A stretch of 64,000 bases of DNA from Paraburkholderia acidicola (GTDB taxonomy: Bacteria > Pseudomonadota > Gammaproteobacteria > Burkholderiales > Burkholderiaceae). Below the pieces are notes generated by a model. That model saw nothing but the letters and a program-made list of their open reading frames with translations. It ran no database searches and was not told where the DNA came from. Of this stretch, positions 9,277 to 17,238 are shown in pieces. Within the stretch, counting starts at the first letter, position 1. Every line of letters begins with the position of its first letter. The stretch covers positions 62,001 to 126,000 of the forward strand of contig NZ_MTZV01000001.1 in assembly GCF_002362315.1 (NCBI RefSeq), given 5' to 3'. A program made the translations under genes and the position numbers.

Positions 9277-10635
9277 ATGAAGGACCTTACCCAGGGATCC
9301 ATAACCCGCCACATCGTCGCTATGGCAGTGCCCATCGGGGTGGGTATGGTGTTCCAGTCGATGTATTACCTGGTTGACCTGTATTTCGTCGGTCGCCTGG
9401 GAGCCGATGCGCTCGCTGGAGTGGGCGCTGCCGGCAACGTTTCGTTTCTCGTGATGGCGCTGACCCAGGTGCTGGGCGCCGGCACGGTAGCCTTGATGGC
9501 TCAGGCAGCCGGCCGCAAGAATCAGGAGCAGGTTGGGCGGATCTTCAATCAGGCGCTGGTTCTCGCGATCACCAGTTGCCTCGTGATGATGTTGCTCGGC
9601 TATGTCCTGACGGGTACCTATATGCGGTCCACGTCGGCCACGCCGGGCGTCGTCGAACAGGGGCGCATCTATCTCTACTGGTTCATGCCCGGGATGGCCT
9701 TGCAGTTCGTGCTGACCACGATGGGTTCGGGGCTGCGCGGCATCGGTATCGTCAAACCGACCATGGTGGTGCAATTGATGACCGTGGCGCTCAATATCGT
9801 GCTGGCTCCGGTGCTGATCGTCGGCTGGGGGACGGGCCATGCGATGGGCGTGGCCGGTGCCGGGCTGGCCAGTACGCTTTCGCTCGCGGCCGCCGCCCCG
9901 GCATTGGCCTGGCATATTCACAAGCTTGGACAGCATGTGCAGATCAAGCGGAGTCTGCTGAAGCCCAGACTGGATGACTGGTGGCGCATCCTGAGCATTG
10001 GGCTACCCGCCGGTGGCGAGTACGCGCTCCTGTTTCTCTACTCGGCCGCGACCTACTGGGCCATTCGCGATTTCGGTCCGGCAGCCCAGGCTGGGTTCGG
10101 TGCCGGAGCCCGTCTGATGCAGGTGCTGATCCTGCCGGTGCTGGCGTTGTCCTTCGCCGTCGGGCCCATGGTCGGCCAGAACGTCGGGGCCGGCATGCCA
10201 GAGCGCGTCCGGCAGACCCTTGTCTCCACGATCGGCCTGATCAGCGCGATTACGGTGCTGCTGTGCCTGCTGCTGCAATGGGGGGGCGAGAGTTTGATCG
10301 GCGGCTTCGCGAAAGATAACGACGTGGTGGCACAGGGTACGCAATACCTGCGCATCGCCAGCTGGAATTTCATCGCCCAGGGCGTCATTTACACGTGCTC
10401 CAGCGTATTTCAGGGGCTCGGCAATACGCGGCCGGCTTTGCTCAGTTCCGCCGTGCGCCTGCTCAGCTTCGTCCTGCCGGTGGCCTGGCTATCCGCTCGA
10501 GGGGATTTCCATATCGTTGAGGTCTGGTATCTGTCCGTCGCCAGCATGTTCCTGCAGGCCGTGTTCAGTCTGTGGCTCGTGCGACGTGAGTTTCGCCTGA
10601 AGCTGACGCCCGCCCTGGGGGTGCCTTCGGTCTAG
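9277..10635 (+). CDS. MATE family efflux transporter
   Basis: A 452-residue polytopic membrane protein with about twelve hydrophobic segments in two halves, and typical MATE features (IVAMAVPIGVGMVFQSMYY at the N-terminus, VDLYFVGRLG, then the second half from about residue 240). Length is usual for the family. The ATG at 9277 is preferred over upstream starts because TAAGAGG lies 6 bases before it. MATE proteins export organic cations and natural products against Na+ or H+. Its place inside the polyketide cluster suggests that it exports the product and gives self-protection; this is inference. Confidence 0.9.
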   Translation: MKDLTQGSITRHIVAMAVPIGVGMVFQSMYYLVDLYFVGRLGADALAGVGAAGNVSFLVMALTQVLGAGTVALMAQAAGRKNQEQVGRIFNQALVLAITSCLVMMLLGYVLTGTYMRSTSATPGVVEQGRIYLYWFMPGMALQFVLTTMGSGLRGIGIVKPTMVVQLMTVALNIVLAPVLIVGWGTGHAMGVAGAGLASTLSLAAAAPALAWHIHKLGQHVQIKRSLLKPRLDDWWRILSIGLPAGGEYALLFLYSAATYWAIRDFGPAAQAGFGAGARLMQVLILPVLALSFAVGPMVGQNVGAGMPERVRQTLVSTIGLISAITVLLCLLLQWGGESLIGGFAKDNDVVAQGTQYLRIASWNFIAQGVIYTCSSVFQGLGNTRPALLSSAVRLLSFVLPVAWLSARGDFHIVEVWYLSVASMFLQAVFSLWLVRREFRLKLTPALGVPSV

Positions 10636-10710
10636 GCGGGTTCGATACTTCGAGAGACGGTGTGGGCCGGTCGTATCGACTGACCCCGTGAGCGGAACTG
10701 GGAGAGAGTG

Positions 10711-11727
10711 ATGCTAAGTACCATTGAACAAGCCGCCACCCAGCGGAAGAACGAGCCGGTTAGCGCCGGCACGGTTTTCATGTACGGAGGACAAGGGACG
10801 CAATATTTTCAGATGGGGCGTGAGCTGTATCAGGCCAATCCCATGTTCCGCAGACACATGGATGCCTGCGATGACCTGATTCGCTCAGAGCTGGGTTATT
10901 CGTTGACGGAAGTCCTCTATCAGGGTGGGCGTTCGTCTTCCACCCCGTTTGAAAACATCCTGCATACGCATCCGGCGCTGTTCAGTATCGGCTATAGCCT
11001 GAGCGCCGCGCTGCGGGCCGAGGGCATCGAACCGGTCGCGGTACTCGGCTACAGCCTCGGCGAATATATTGGCCTCGCTAGCGCCGGGTGCCTGCACTGG
11101 GACGACGCTTTGCGACTCGTCATACGGCAGGCGCGGGTGTTGGCCGGGCACGGTGCGCCGGGCGGCATGCTGAGCGTATTTTCCGCCGCAGATCAATTCC
11201 GGCAGCGGCCCGGTCTCTACGCCGGCTCCGAGCTGGCGGTCGTCAATTTCGATGGCAGCTTCTGCGTATCGGGTGCTCAAGGGAATCTGGAACGGATCAA
11301 GCAGCGCCTCGATGACGAGGGAATCATCTCGATGGTTCTGCCGATACAGTTCGCGTTCCATTCCAGCGGTATCGACGGCATCGAGGAAAAGATCCGCGGC
11401 CTCGCTGCGGATGTGGTCATCAAGCCGGGCAGGGTGCCGGTTTACTCCTGCATGCTCCGGCGTGCGATTGGCTCTGCTGATCTCGCAGACCCGGGCGAGT
11501 ATTGCTGGCGCGTCGTGCGCGGCAACGTTCAATTCGACGAGACCGCACGCCGGCTGGCTACCGAAATACCTGCGCCGTTCATGGTGGATCTAAGCGCCAC
11601 CGGCTCGCTGGCCACCTTCATGAAGTACGCCCGCATCGATGGCGTGAAATACAGCCATTGCATCAACCAGTTCGGCAAGGACGTCGATGAATACAGGTCG
11701 CTGATGAGCCGGTTGGGGCGCGCCTAG
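10711..11727 (+). CDS. trans-acting acyltransferase homologue, probable proofreading acyl hydrolase
   Basis: A 338-residue FabD-fold protein: GQGTQ near residue 28, nucleophile Ser115 in GYSLGEY (the usual His of GHSLG is Tyr114), and the second catalytic His in FAFHSSG. At the position of the FabD Arg that holds the malonyl carboxylate (LVxxRG), this protein has Gln140 (LVIRQA). From memory, Arg loss is a mark of the acyl hydrolase branch (PedC type), which clears stalled acyl groups from carrier proteins, rather than malonyl loading. The start is ATG 10711 with GGAGAG just upstream; a GTG lies one codon before. Malonyl loading of the synthase would need another AT not seen here. Confidence 0.82.
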   Translation: MLSTIEQAATQRKNEPVSAGTVFMYGGQGTQYFQMGRELYQANPMFRRHMDACDDLIRSELGYSLTEVLYQGGRSSSTPFENILHTHPALFSIGYSLSAALRAEGIEPVAVLGYSLGEYIGLASAGCLHWDDALRLVIRQARVLAGHGAPGGMLSVFSAADQFRQRPGLYAGSELAVVNFDGSFCVSGAQGNLERIKQRLDDEGIISMVLPIQFAFHSSGIDGIEEKIRGLAADVVIKPGRVPVYSCMLRRAIGSADLADPGEYCWRVVRGNVQFDETARRLATEIPAPFMVDLSATGSLATFMKYARIDGVKYSHCINQFGKDVDEYRSLMSRLGRA

Positions 11728-11811
11728 AGTGCTTCGCTTTGCCGCCGCGTTTGTTTTACCAGACGTTTTACCGAAACCCAGTGCAAACAACATTCTGCTT
11801 AGGAGCCGTGC

Positions 11812-12555
11812 ATGCCTTATCGATCGACGATCTATCTGGACTGGGGCGTATTTTTCCTGATCGAAGCCCCGCTGGCCGCGATCAAGCCATTGCTGGTAGC
11901 AGGCGTTGAGCCTGTGCTTGCACCGTCCGGCGCCGCGCTACTGACCTTGAACGTCGTGCATTTTCTCGAGGGCGGCGATCAGGTGGAAGTGCCTGCGAAT
12001 CACGAGATCGACGTCGGTGTGCTGGTCGACCTGGACAACAGTAAATTCTCGGCCGATCTTCCGCAGGCCACGGTGGCCGTATACGTCATCAAGGTGGCTT
12101 CGACGGCACGTGGTTACATCGATCAATGCAAGGTCGCGGGCTATAGCGTGACGGACCCAACCACTGCGTTGTCGTTCGAGTTGAACGCATCGACACTCGA
12201 TGTCAGCGTGCAGGACGCCGACGGCCCGATACTGACCTGCCGCCAGCTCGAGCACGAACTGGAGTACGGCGAATTCACCCGCATCGGCCAGGACGTGATG
12301 CACAACGCCGAACACGGGGTGCACCGCGCCAACTACATCTTCAGCGGCGAAGGTCTGACGAAACCCATGACGACTGCAATGGAGCTGCGTATCCATCCGC
12401 ACCCGTTCCTGGCGGATCTAGGCGTGTCGCCAGGCGTGGTCAACTGCCTCGATCAGTTTGCCCTGAAGCCTTCGTCAAGAGGCTCACTGGCTTTCTATCG
12501 CCCGGATGAAGTGGAGGTCGATGAGACCACGCAAGGTGCGGAGAACCAGGCATAG
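11812..12555 (+). CDS. uncharacterised 247-residue cluster protein, weak acetoacetate-decarboxylase-like pattern
   Basis: I do not recognise this protein with confidence. It has no signal peptide and no membrane segment. The order of short motifs (GVEPVLAPSG, ALLTLNVVHF, HEIDVGVLVD, then a VYVIKV strand and GPILTCR) loosely resembles the beta-rich acetoacetate decarboxylase-like fold, but I cannot point to the Schiff-base lysine. An AGGAG sits 8 bases before the ATG. It lies 84 bp after the acyl hydrolase gene, on the same strand, and is the last rightward gene before the convergent phosphopantetheinyl transferase. The context implies a tailoring or chain-processing role; no function is claimed. 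Confidence 0.75.
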   Translation: MPYRSTIYLDWGVFFLIEAPLAAIKPLLVAGVEPVLAPSGAALLTLNVVHFLEGGDQVEVPANHEIDVGVLVDLDNSKFSADLPQATVAVYVIKVASTARGYIDQCKVAGYSVTDPTTALSFELNASTLDVSVQDADGPILTCRQLEHELEYGEFTRIGQDVMHNAEHGVHRANYIFSGEGLTKPMTTAMELRIHPHPFLADLGVSPGVVNCLDQFALKPSSRGSLAFYRPDEVEVDETTQGAENQA

Positions 12556-12566
12556 GCGAGCGGCTT

Positions 12567-13343
12567 TCACGCAGCAGAGGTGCGAGACAGCCGGTAATCG
12601 CGAGCATGCTCGCTCACCCATGGAACGATCGTTGTCATCGAGAGCGCGGGCCGCTGCAGGGCGGTGCGCTCTATACATACCGCGGCGATGTGATCGGCGT
12701 CGGGCCACAGTTGCCAGAAGTGCCAGCGAGACGGTTCATCTTGCTGGTTCCGATGAACCCATAGCCGGATTCCATCTGTGTCATCGAGACGGAAACCGAC
12801 CTGATCAAGTGGAATCGACATGCCCATGCCTCTGGCCTTGACGTACGCTTCTTTTAAGGTCCAGTGCTCGAAGAAGCGTTGCTGCCACAATTGCACCGGC
12901 ATCGCATACAGGCTGCTGGCTTCATCGGAAGTGAAGCAGCGCTCGACGAGATCGAGTGCGTGTTCGCGCGCGCGGATGTGCTCGGTATCGACGCCAAGCG
13001 AGGTTCCGTATGCGACGCACAGAATGATCAGTCGTCCTGCATGCGTCAGGTTGAAGGTGAGGCCGCCGGTGTTCTCATTTGCAATCGCGGGCTTGCCGTA
13101 TCGATTCGATGTGAAGACCCATGCGTCTGGTGCGATCCGGGCGTACTTCGACAACACGATGCGCACCATCGCGCGTGTCACCAGATAGCGGCGCCGATCA
13201 TGTGCGAAATGCATACGCAATTCCTGCGCACGCTCGGCATCGGTGAGCAAATGCCGGTATTCACGCAGCAATGCTTCGTCGTTTATGCGGTCTGGTTCGG
13301 CGCACCAGATATCGATCTGTTGCTGGCCGGTTTGCGGGTTCAT
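12567..13343 (-). CDS. Sfp-type 4'-phosphopantetheinyl transferase
   Basis: A 258-residue protein with the Sfp-family motifs: RYGKP (81-85), FNLTH (97-101), GVDTE (117-121, Mg-binding acidic residues) and WTLKEAYVKA (161-170). It transfers phosphopantetheine from CoA to the Ser of the ACPs of the adjacent synthase. It runs convergent to the 247-residue gene (stop codons 11 bp apart) and divergent from the dehydrogenase at 13550. The double length against AcpS and the secondary-metabolism setting fit an activator of the polyketide synthase. Confidence 0.93.
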   Translation of the reverse strand: MNPQTGQQQIDIWCAEPDRINDEALLREYRHLLTDAERAQELRMHFAHDRRRYLVTRAMVRIVLSKYARIAPDAWVFTSNRYGKPAIANENTGGLTFNLTHAGRLIILCVAYGTSLGVDTEHIRAREHALDLVERCFTSDEASSLYAMPVQLWQQRFFEHWTLKEAYVKARGMGMSIPLDQVGFRLDDTDGIRLWVHRNQQDEPSRWHFWQLWPDADHIAAVCIERTALQRPALSMTTIVPWVSEHARDYRLSRTSAA

Positions 13344-13385
13344 GATCGTGTCGTCAAACCGGAATCACATCAACCAGTAGCTATA

Positions 13386-13403
13386 CCGCTTCAATTGAAG
13401 CGG
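13386..13403. promoter_or_regulatory. perfect 18-bp palindrome between divergent genes, operator-like
   Basis: The sequence ccgcttcaattgaagcgg is a perfect inverted repeat without spacer, in the 206-bp divergent region between the phosphopantetheinyl transferase and the dehydrogenase. Its core TTCAATTGAA recurs in the TonB receptor promoter at 14600-14609. This suggests a binding site for a dimeric regulator; the regulator is unknown. Confidence 0.45.
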
Positions 13404-13549
13404 CCCGTTCGCCAGATGATAAATCATCGAAGCGACGGCCACCCCGTCACGCGCATTCCATTCAGTTACAGGCCGAATTTCGGTAAGGCATGGGGATGCG
13501 CGCAGGACCGATTAGCGAACAGCTCACTCAATGACAAGGAGCAATCAGC

Positions 13550-14365
13550 ATGGGTGCAAGAGTATTTATCACGGGCGGTGCTTCCGGTTTGGGCCGTGCG
13601 CTGGCCCAACGTTATGCTCGCGATGGCGCAAGCGTATGCATCGGCGATGTCGACGACATCGCGGGGCAGCAGACTCTGGCTGCATTACTGGCTGAAAACG
13701 TCACCGCCCACTACCTGCATTGCGACGTCACCCAGGAGCAACAGTTGCAGGACGCCGCTGCCTGGTTGCAGGCGCAATGGGGCGGCGTGGATATCGTGAT
13801 CAACAACGCCGGCGTGGCGCAGATTGGCGGAATTACCGAGTCCCCTATCGAGGACTGGCAATGGGCTGTGGACATCAATCTGCTAGGCGTGGTGCGCGGC
13901 TGCAAGGCCTTCATCCCCTTGCTGCAGGCTCAGGGCGGCGGCAAGCTACTGAACGTTGCCTCGATCGCTGGTTTGCTCTTTATGCCGAGGTCCGCTGGCT
14001 ACAACGCGACCAAGGCGGCCGTGATTGCGTTGTCTGAAACCCTGCAACTGGAACTGCACGATAGCCATATCCAGGTCAGCGTGGCGTGCCCCTCCTATTT
14101 TCGTACCGATCTAGCCCGCAATATGCGCGCGAGCAATGCGCAGATCAGGCACCTCACGCAACACCTGGTCGAGAAAGCGAGGCTAGGGCCGGAGGAGGTC
14201 GCCGAGTTGATTTTTACCGGCGTTGCTCGCGGGGACACGCACATCCTTACTCATCCGGTTACGCGCACCGCATGGCGATTGAAGCGCTGGCTACCGTATA
14301 GCTGGTATCTCGGCCTGGTACGTAAGCAAATGGCCAAGGCGGCGGCTAGTACGTCCGCCGTATGA
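13550..14365 (+). CDS. short-chain dehydrogenase/reductase
   Basis: A 271-residue classical SDR: TGGASGLG nucleotide loop at residues 8-15, NNAG in the middle, and the YNATK active-site pair (YxxxK). The C-terminal 60 residues (THILTHPVTRTAWRLKRWLPYSW) are basic and hydrophobic, as in membrane-associated SDRs of lipid pathways. AAGGAG eight bases before the ATG fixes the start. It is divergent from the phosphopantetheinyl transferase and may be the last gene of the polyketide cluster (ketone/alcohol tailoring), but it could also be a neighbouring housekeeping gene. Substrate unknown. Confidence 0.9.
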   Translation: MGARVFITGGASGLGRALAQRYARDGASVCIGDVDDIAGQQTLAALLAENVTAHYLHCDVTQEQQLQDAAAWLQAQWGGVDIVINNAGVAQIGGITESPIEDWQWAVDINLLGVVRGCKAFIPLLQAQGGGKLLNVASIAGLLFMPRSAGYNATKAAVIALSETLQLELHDSHIQVSVACPSYFRTDLARNMRASNAQIRHLTQHLVEKARLGPEEVAELIFTGVARGDTHILTHPVTRTAWRLKRWLPYSWYLGLVRKQMAKAAASTSAV

Positions 14366-14744
14366 AGTTCCGGTGGTGACTCGCGTAACGGGGAGTGTGC
14401 GACCGGTCTCTACGCACACTCACACTGCCTGTTGATCGACGCGGAGGCGCTTCCCGGCGCCTCGAGCACCGCCTTCCATGCGCAAGGCCTCGGAAAGCAA
14501 ACCTAGGCTCTACACGCGATATCTGCCGGTCGAACGTCCAAAGCGGTGTATCTCTATCCTGATTTCACAAAAATCCGCAACAAAATTTGCAGCCAACCTT
14601 TCAATTGAAATTGATTCGCATTTATACTTGCGCCCATTCATCCGGAATATTTTGTAACTATTTCCGATAGCGGCGCACCTTCGTCCTGGTGGGGTATGTC
14701 GCGCGAAACGCATTCGCCGGACAGGAAGAAGGACATCTGGAATC
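14366..14744. other. 379-bp intergenic region before the TonB receptor
   Basis: No gene is seen. The left half is ordinary GC-rich sequence. The right half (about 14540-14650) is clearly AT-richer and carries the Fur-box-like site and the TTCAATTGAA palindrome, so it is read as the receptor promoter region. Confidence 0.6.
14599..14623 (+). promoter_or_regulatory. Fur-box-like operator overlapping a 12-bp palindrome
   Basis: Bases 14604-14623 (attgaaattgattcgcattt) match the pattern of proteobacterial Fur boxes (GATAATGATTCTCATT type) with several mismatches. Bases 14599-14610 (tttcaattgaaa) form a perfect palindrome. The site lies about 120 bp upstream of a TonB-dependent receptor, where iron control is the rule. 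This is a pattern match by eye. Confidence 0.5.
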
Positions 14745-16901
14745 ATGATTTTTGCCGAACGCCGCAGCGTCGATGCGCTCAGCTCACTTACCCGTTTTGC
14801 GGCAGTTGCCGCATTTGCCTTTCTTGCTCAACCCGAGCGCGCATCCGCTGAGGACGCTTCCGCATCGACCAAAACCGCGACCAAAGCCGCGACCAAAACT
14901 GCAGGCAGTAGCGAGCCGGTCATGCTCGATTCGATCGTCGTCTCAGGGGACTGGCTCGGCTCCGGCCTCCAGAACAGCGTGAAGACCTTTGCCGGCGCAC
15001 GCACCGTCGTCAACAAGGACGCGATCAACCAGAGCGGGGCGACGAGTATCGGCGATGTGCTGCGGCGTATTCCCGGTGTGCAGGCCAGCGACAATTCCGG
15101 CACCGCCGGCAGCGCGATCTCGCTGAACGTCGGCGTGCGCGGTTTGAGCGGGCGCTACACGCCGCGCTCGACGGTGCTGCTCGACGGCATTCCGCTTGCG
15201 GTCGCGCCGTATGGTCAGCCGCAGTTGTCGTTTGCACCGGTCAGCCTCGGCAATATCGAATCGATCGACGTGGTACGCAGCGGCGGTGCGGTGCGCTACG
15301 GCCCGCAAAACGTGGGCGGCGTGATCAACTTCAGGACTCGCGAGATTCCCAGCAAACCTGGCCTGACCGCCGACGCCTCGGTGCGGGAAAACATCTACAC
15401 GAGCGGCGGTGGCAGCAACACGGTGTACAGCACGTTCCTCGGTACGCAACTCGACAACGGCTTGGGTCTCGCGTTGCTGTACTCGGGCATGACCGGGCGC
15501 GACTGGCGCGTCGGCAGCGATGAGCGCGTCAACGATCTCGCGCTCAAGTTTCGCTACGAGCTGTCGCCGACCTCCGAGTTCTACGGCAAGTTTTCGTACT
15601 ACGACGTGAAGTCGCGCACGCCCGGTGGCCTGAGCGTCGCGCAATACAATGCCGACCCATTCCAGAACACGCGCCCAACCGACTTCTGGAACGGCGAGCG
15701 TAAGGCGGTCGATCTCGGCTACGTCAATACGTTGTCGGCCAATCAGGAATTCGAGGTGCGTGCGTATTACAACGAAAGCTTCCGCAGTAGTACGTTGATC
15801 GATACGACCGGCAGGCTGCTGCAAAATCAACCGCGTAACTACAACACGCTCGGTATCGAACCGCGCTTCACGCAGCGCTTCTCGCTCGGCCCGACGAAAA
15901 ACGATGTAACGGTCGGCTATCGCTACATCCGCGAGCGCGGCGACGACAACATCAACAACCTGACGCGTGCAACAGGCGTGACTGTGCCGGTCAGCCGGTT
16001 CGACAACGCTACCGACGCGCACGCGTTCTATATCGACGATCGCATCGCTTACGGGCGCTGGCGTCTTACGCCGGGCGTGCGCTTCGAACACATCGAGTCG
16101 ACTCGCCGCAACGACGCGCTCAATCAGACCTACGAGACGAACAACAACAAGCCGCTGCCGTCGGTGAACCTGTCGTATCTGTGGAACTCGTCGCTGACGC
16201 TATTCACGGACTACAGCACGTCGTTTGGTCCGGTGCAGAACATACAGCTGAACTCGCAATCCGCCACCAATCCGCTGCGGCCGGAACTGGCGAAGACCTA
16301 TGAGGTAGGCGCGCGCTGGACGAGCAAACGGATTCACGCTGAGTTGACCGCCTTCAACATGCGCTTCGATAACCAGATCATCCAGATCCCGGGTATTGTG
16401 CCGGTCACGTTCCAGAACATCGGCGCGACGCGCCATCAAGGTGTGGAAACCGCAATCGATTACGCCTTCGCCGAAGATAGCGTATTGCGCGGTCTCGACG
16501 TGTACGCGAACTTCACCTATACGAAAGCGATCCAGGAGTCGGGTGCGACGTCCGGCCTCGATGTGCCGTTCTACTCGCGTTTCACCGACACCTTGGGCGT
16601 GCGCTACGCTACGCACGGGTGGACCTTCAACGTGTCGAGCACACACCAGAGTGCGCAGTATTCCGACACGGCGAACACCGTTGCGGAAACACCTGACGCA
16701 CGCGTCGGCCGGATTCCGGGCTTCAGAGTGTGGGACGTACAGGCTGACTGGAAGATTCCGGGCTGGAAGGGCAGCAGCCTGACACTCGGCGTCAACAACA
16801 TCGCGGACAAGCGCTACTACACCCGCAATATCGACGGCAACGCAGGGCGCATGGTCGGCGCGCCGCGCATGGTCTACGCGCAGGGGCATTTCGTTTATTG
16901 A
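14745..16901 (+). CDS. TonB-dependent outer-membrane receptor, FecA-like
   Basis: A 718-residue protein. Residues 1-36 are a signal peptide (cleavage near ASA-ED). A Lys/Thr/Ala spacer precedes a TonB box (DSIVVSG, about 62-68). The plug domain contains DVLRRIPGVQ, RGLSGR and VVRSGGAVRYGPQNVGGVINF, a FecA-family signature. The beta-barrel ends in FVY with a C-terminal aromatic residue. It imports a ferric chelate using TonB energy. A purine-rich AGGAAGAAGGA precedes the ATG. It follows the polyketide cluster on the same strand; no periplasmic binding protein or ABC importer is adjacent. Whether it serves the polyketide or a citrate-type xenosiderophore is not shown. Confidence 0.93.
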   Translation: MIFAERRSVDALSSLTRFAAVAAFAFLAQPERASAEDASASTKTATKAATKTAGSSEPVMLDSIVVSGDWLGSGLQNSVKTFAGARTVVNKDAINQSGATSIGDVLRRIPGVQASDNSGTAGSAISLNVGVRGLSGRYTPRSTVLLDGIPLAVAPYGQPQLSFAPVSLGNIESIDVVRSGGAVRYGPQNVGGVINFRTREIPSKPGLTADASVRENIYTSGGGSNTVYSTFLGTQLDNGLGLALLYSGMTGRDWRVGSDERVNDLALKFRYELSPTSEFYGKFSYYDVKSRTPGGLSVAQYNADPFQNTRPTDFWNGERKAVDLGYVNTLSANQEFEVRAYYNESFRSSTLIDTTGRLLQNQPRNYNTLGIEPRFTQRFSLGPTKNDVTVGYRYIRERGDDNINNLTRATGVTVPVSRFDNATDAHAFYIDDRIAYGRWRLTPGVRFEHIESTRRNDALNQTYETNNNKPLPSVNLSYLWNSSLTLFTDYSTSFGPVQNIQLNSQSATNPLRPELAKTYEVGARWTSKRIHAELTAFNMRFDNQIIQIPGIVPVTFQNIGATRHQGVETAIDYAFAEDSVLRGLDVYANFTYTKAIQESGATSGLDVPFYSRFTDTLGVRYATHGWTFNVSSTHQSAQYSDTANTVAETPDARVGRIPGFRVWDVQADWKIPGWKGSSLTLGVNNIADKRYYTRNIDGNAGRMVGAPRMVYAQGHFVY

Positions 16902-16967
16902 TGCCGGTTGTGATGCCCGTTATGCGGGGCTTGCATGACTGAAAGCCAGCCCCGCCTGATCCGGACA

Positions 16968-16997
16968 TTGTAGTTTTGCGACAGATTCGGCTAGAAT
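16968..16997 (+). promoter_or_regulatory. probable sigma-70 promoter of tRNA-Asp
   Basis: TTGTAG (16968-16973), an 18-bp spacer and TAGAAT (16992-16997) lie about 80 bp before the tRNA. The match is moderate and was found by eye. Confidence 0.4.
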
Positions 16998-17076
16998 CGC
17001 GGTTTGCTGCGGGTTGGGTCATGCCCGCGGGGCCGTATCGTGGATCGTACCGGACCCGGTTTGGCACATGGTTTGA

Positions 17077-17153
17077 GGAGTGGTAGTTCAGTTGGTTAGA
17101 ATACCGGCCTGTCACGCCGGGGGTCGCGGGTTCGAGTCCCGTCCACTCCGCCA
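17077..17153 (+). tRNA. tRNA-Asp (anticodon GTC)
   Basis: A complete 77-nt cloverleaf. The acceptor arm GGAGTGG (17077-17083) pairs with CCACTCC (17143-17149). The anticodon stem is CCGGC/GCCGG with the anticodon GTC at 17111-17113. The T arm holds GGTTCGAGTCC. The CCA end is encoded at 17151-17153. Discriminator base G fits tRNA-Asp. Confidence 0.98.
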
Positions 17154-17162
17154 GCACTGTTG

Positions 17163-17190
17163 AAAGGCGAACTCCGGTTCGCCTTTTTTA
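17163..17190 (+). terminator. rho-independent terminator after tRNA-Asp
   Basis: A perfect 10-bp stem (aaaggcgaac / gttcgccttt) with a 4-base loop runs into a T tract, starting 10 bases after the tRNA CCA end. Confidence 0.85.
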
Positions 17191-17238
17191 TTGCCCGCTG
17201 TTGTAATATCGGGCGTTCTGTTTTTGGCACCTGCACGC

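Noticed and set aside
14745..16901. Receptor as part of a complete siderophore system in the window
   Set aside because: No NRPS, NIS synthetase, binding protein or iron ABC importer is present; only the receptor supports iron use.
16792..17157. Open frame on the minus strand covering tRNA-Asp and the end of the TonB receptor
   Set aside because: Its N-terminal part is the reverse of the tRNA, a common false gene call.
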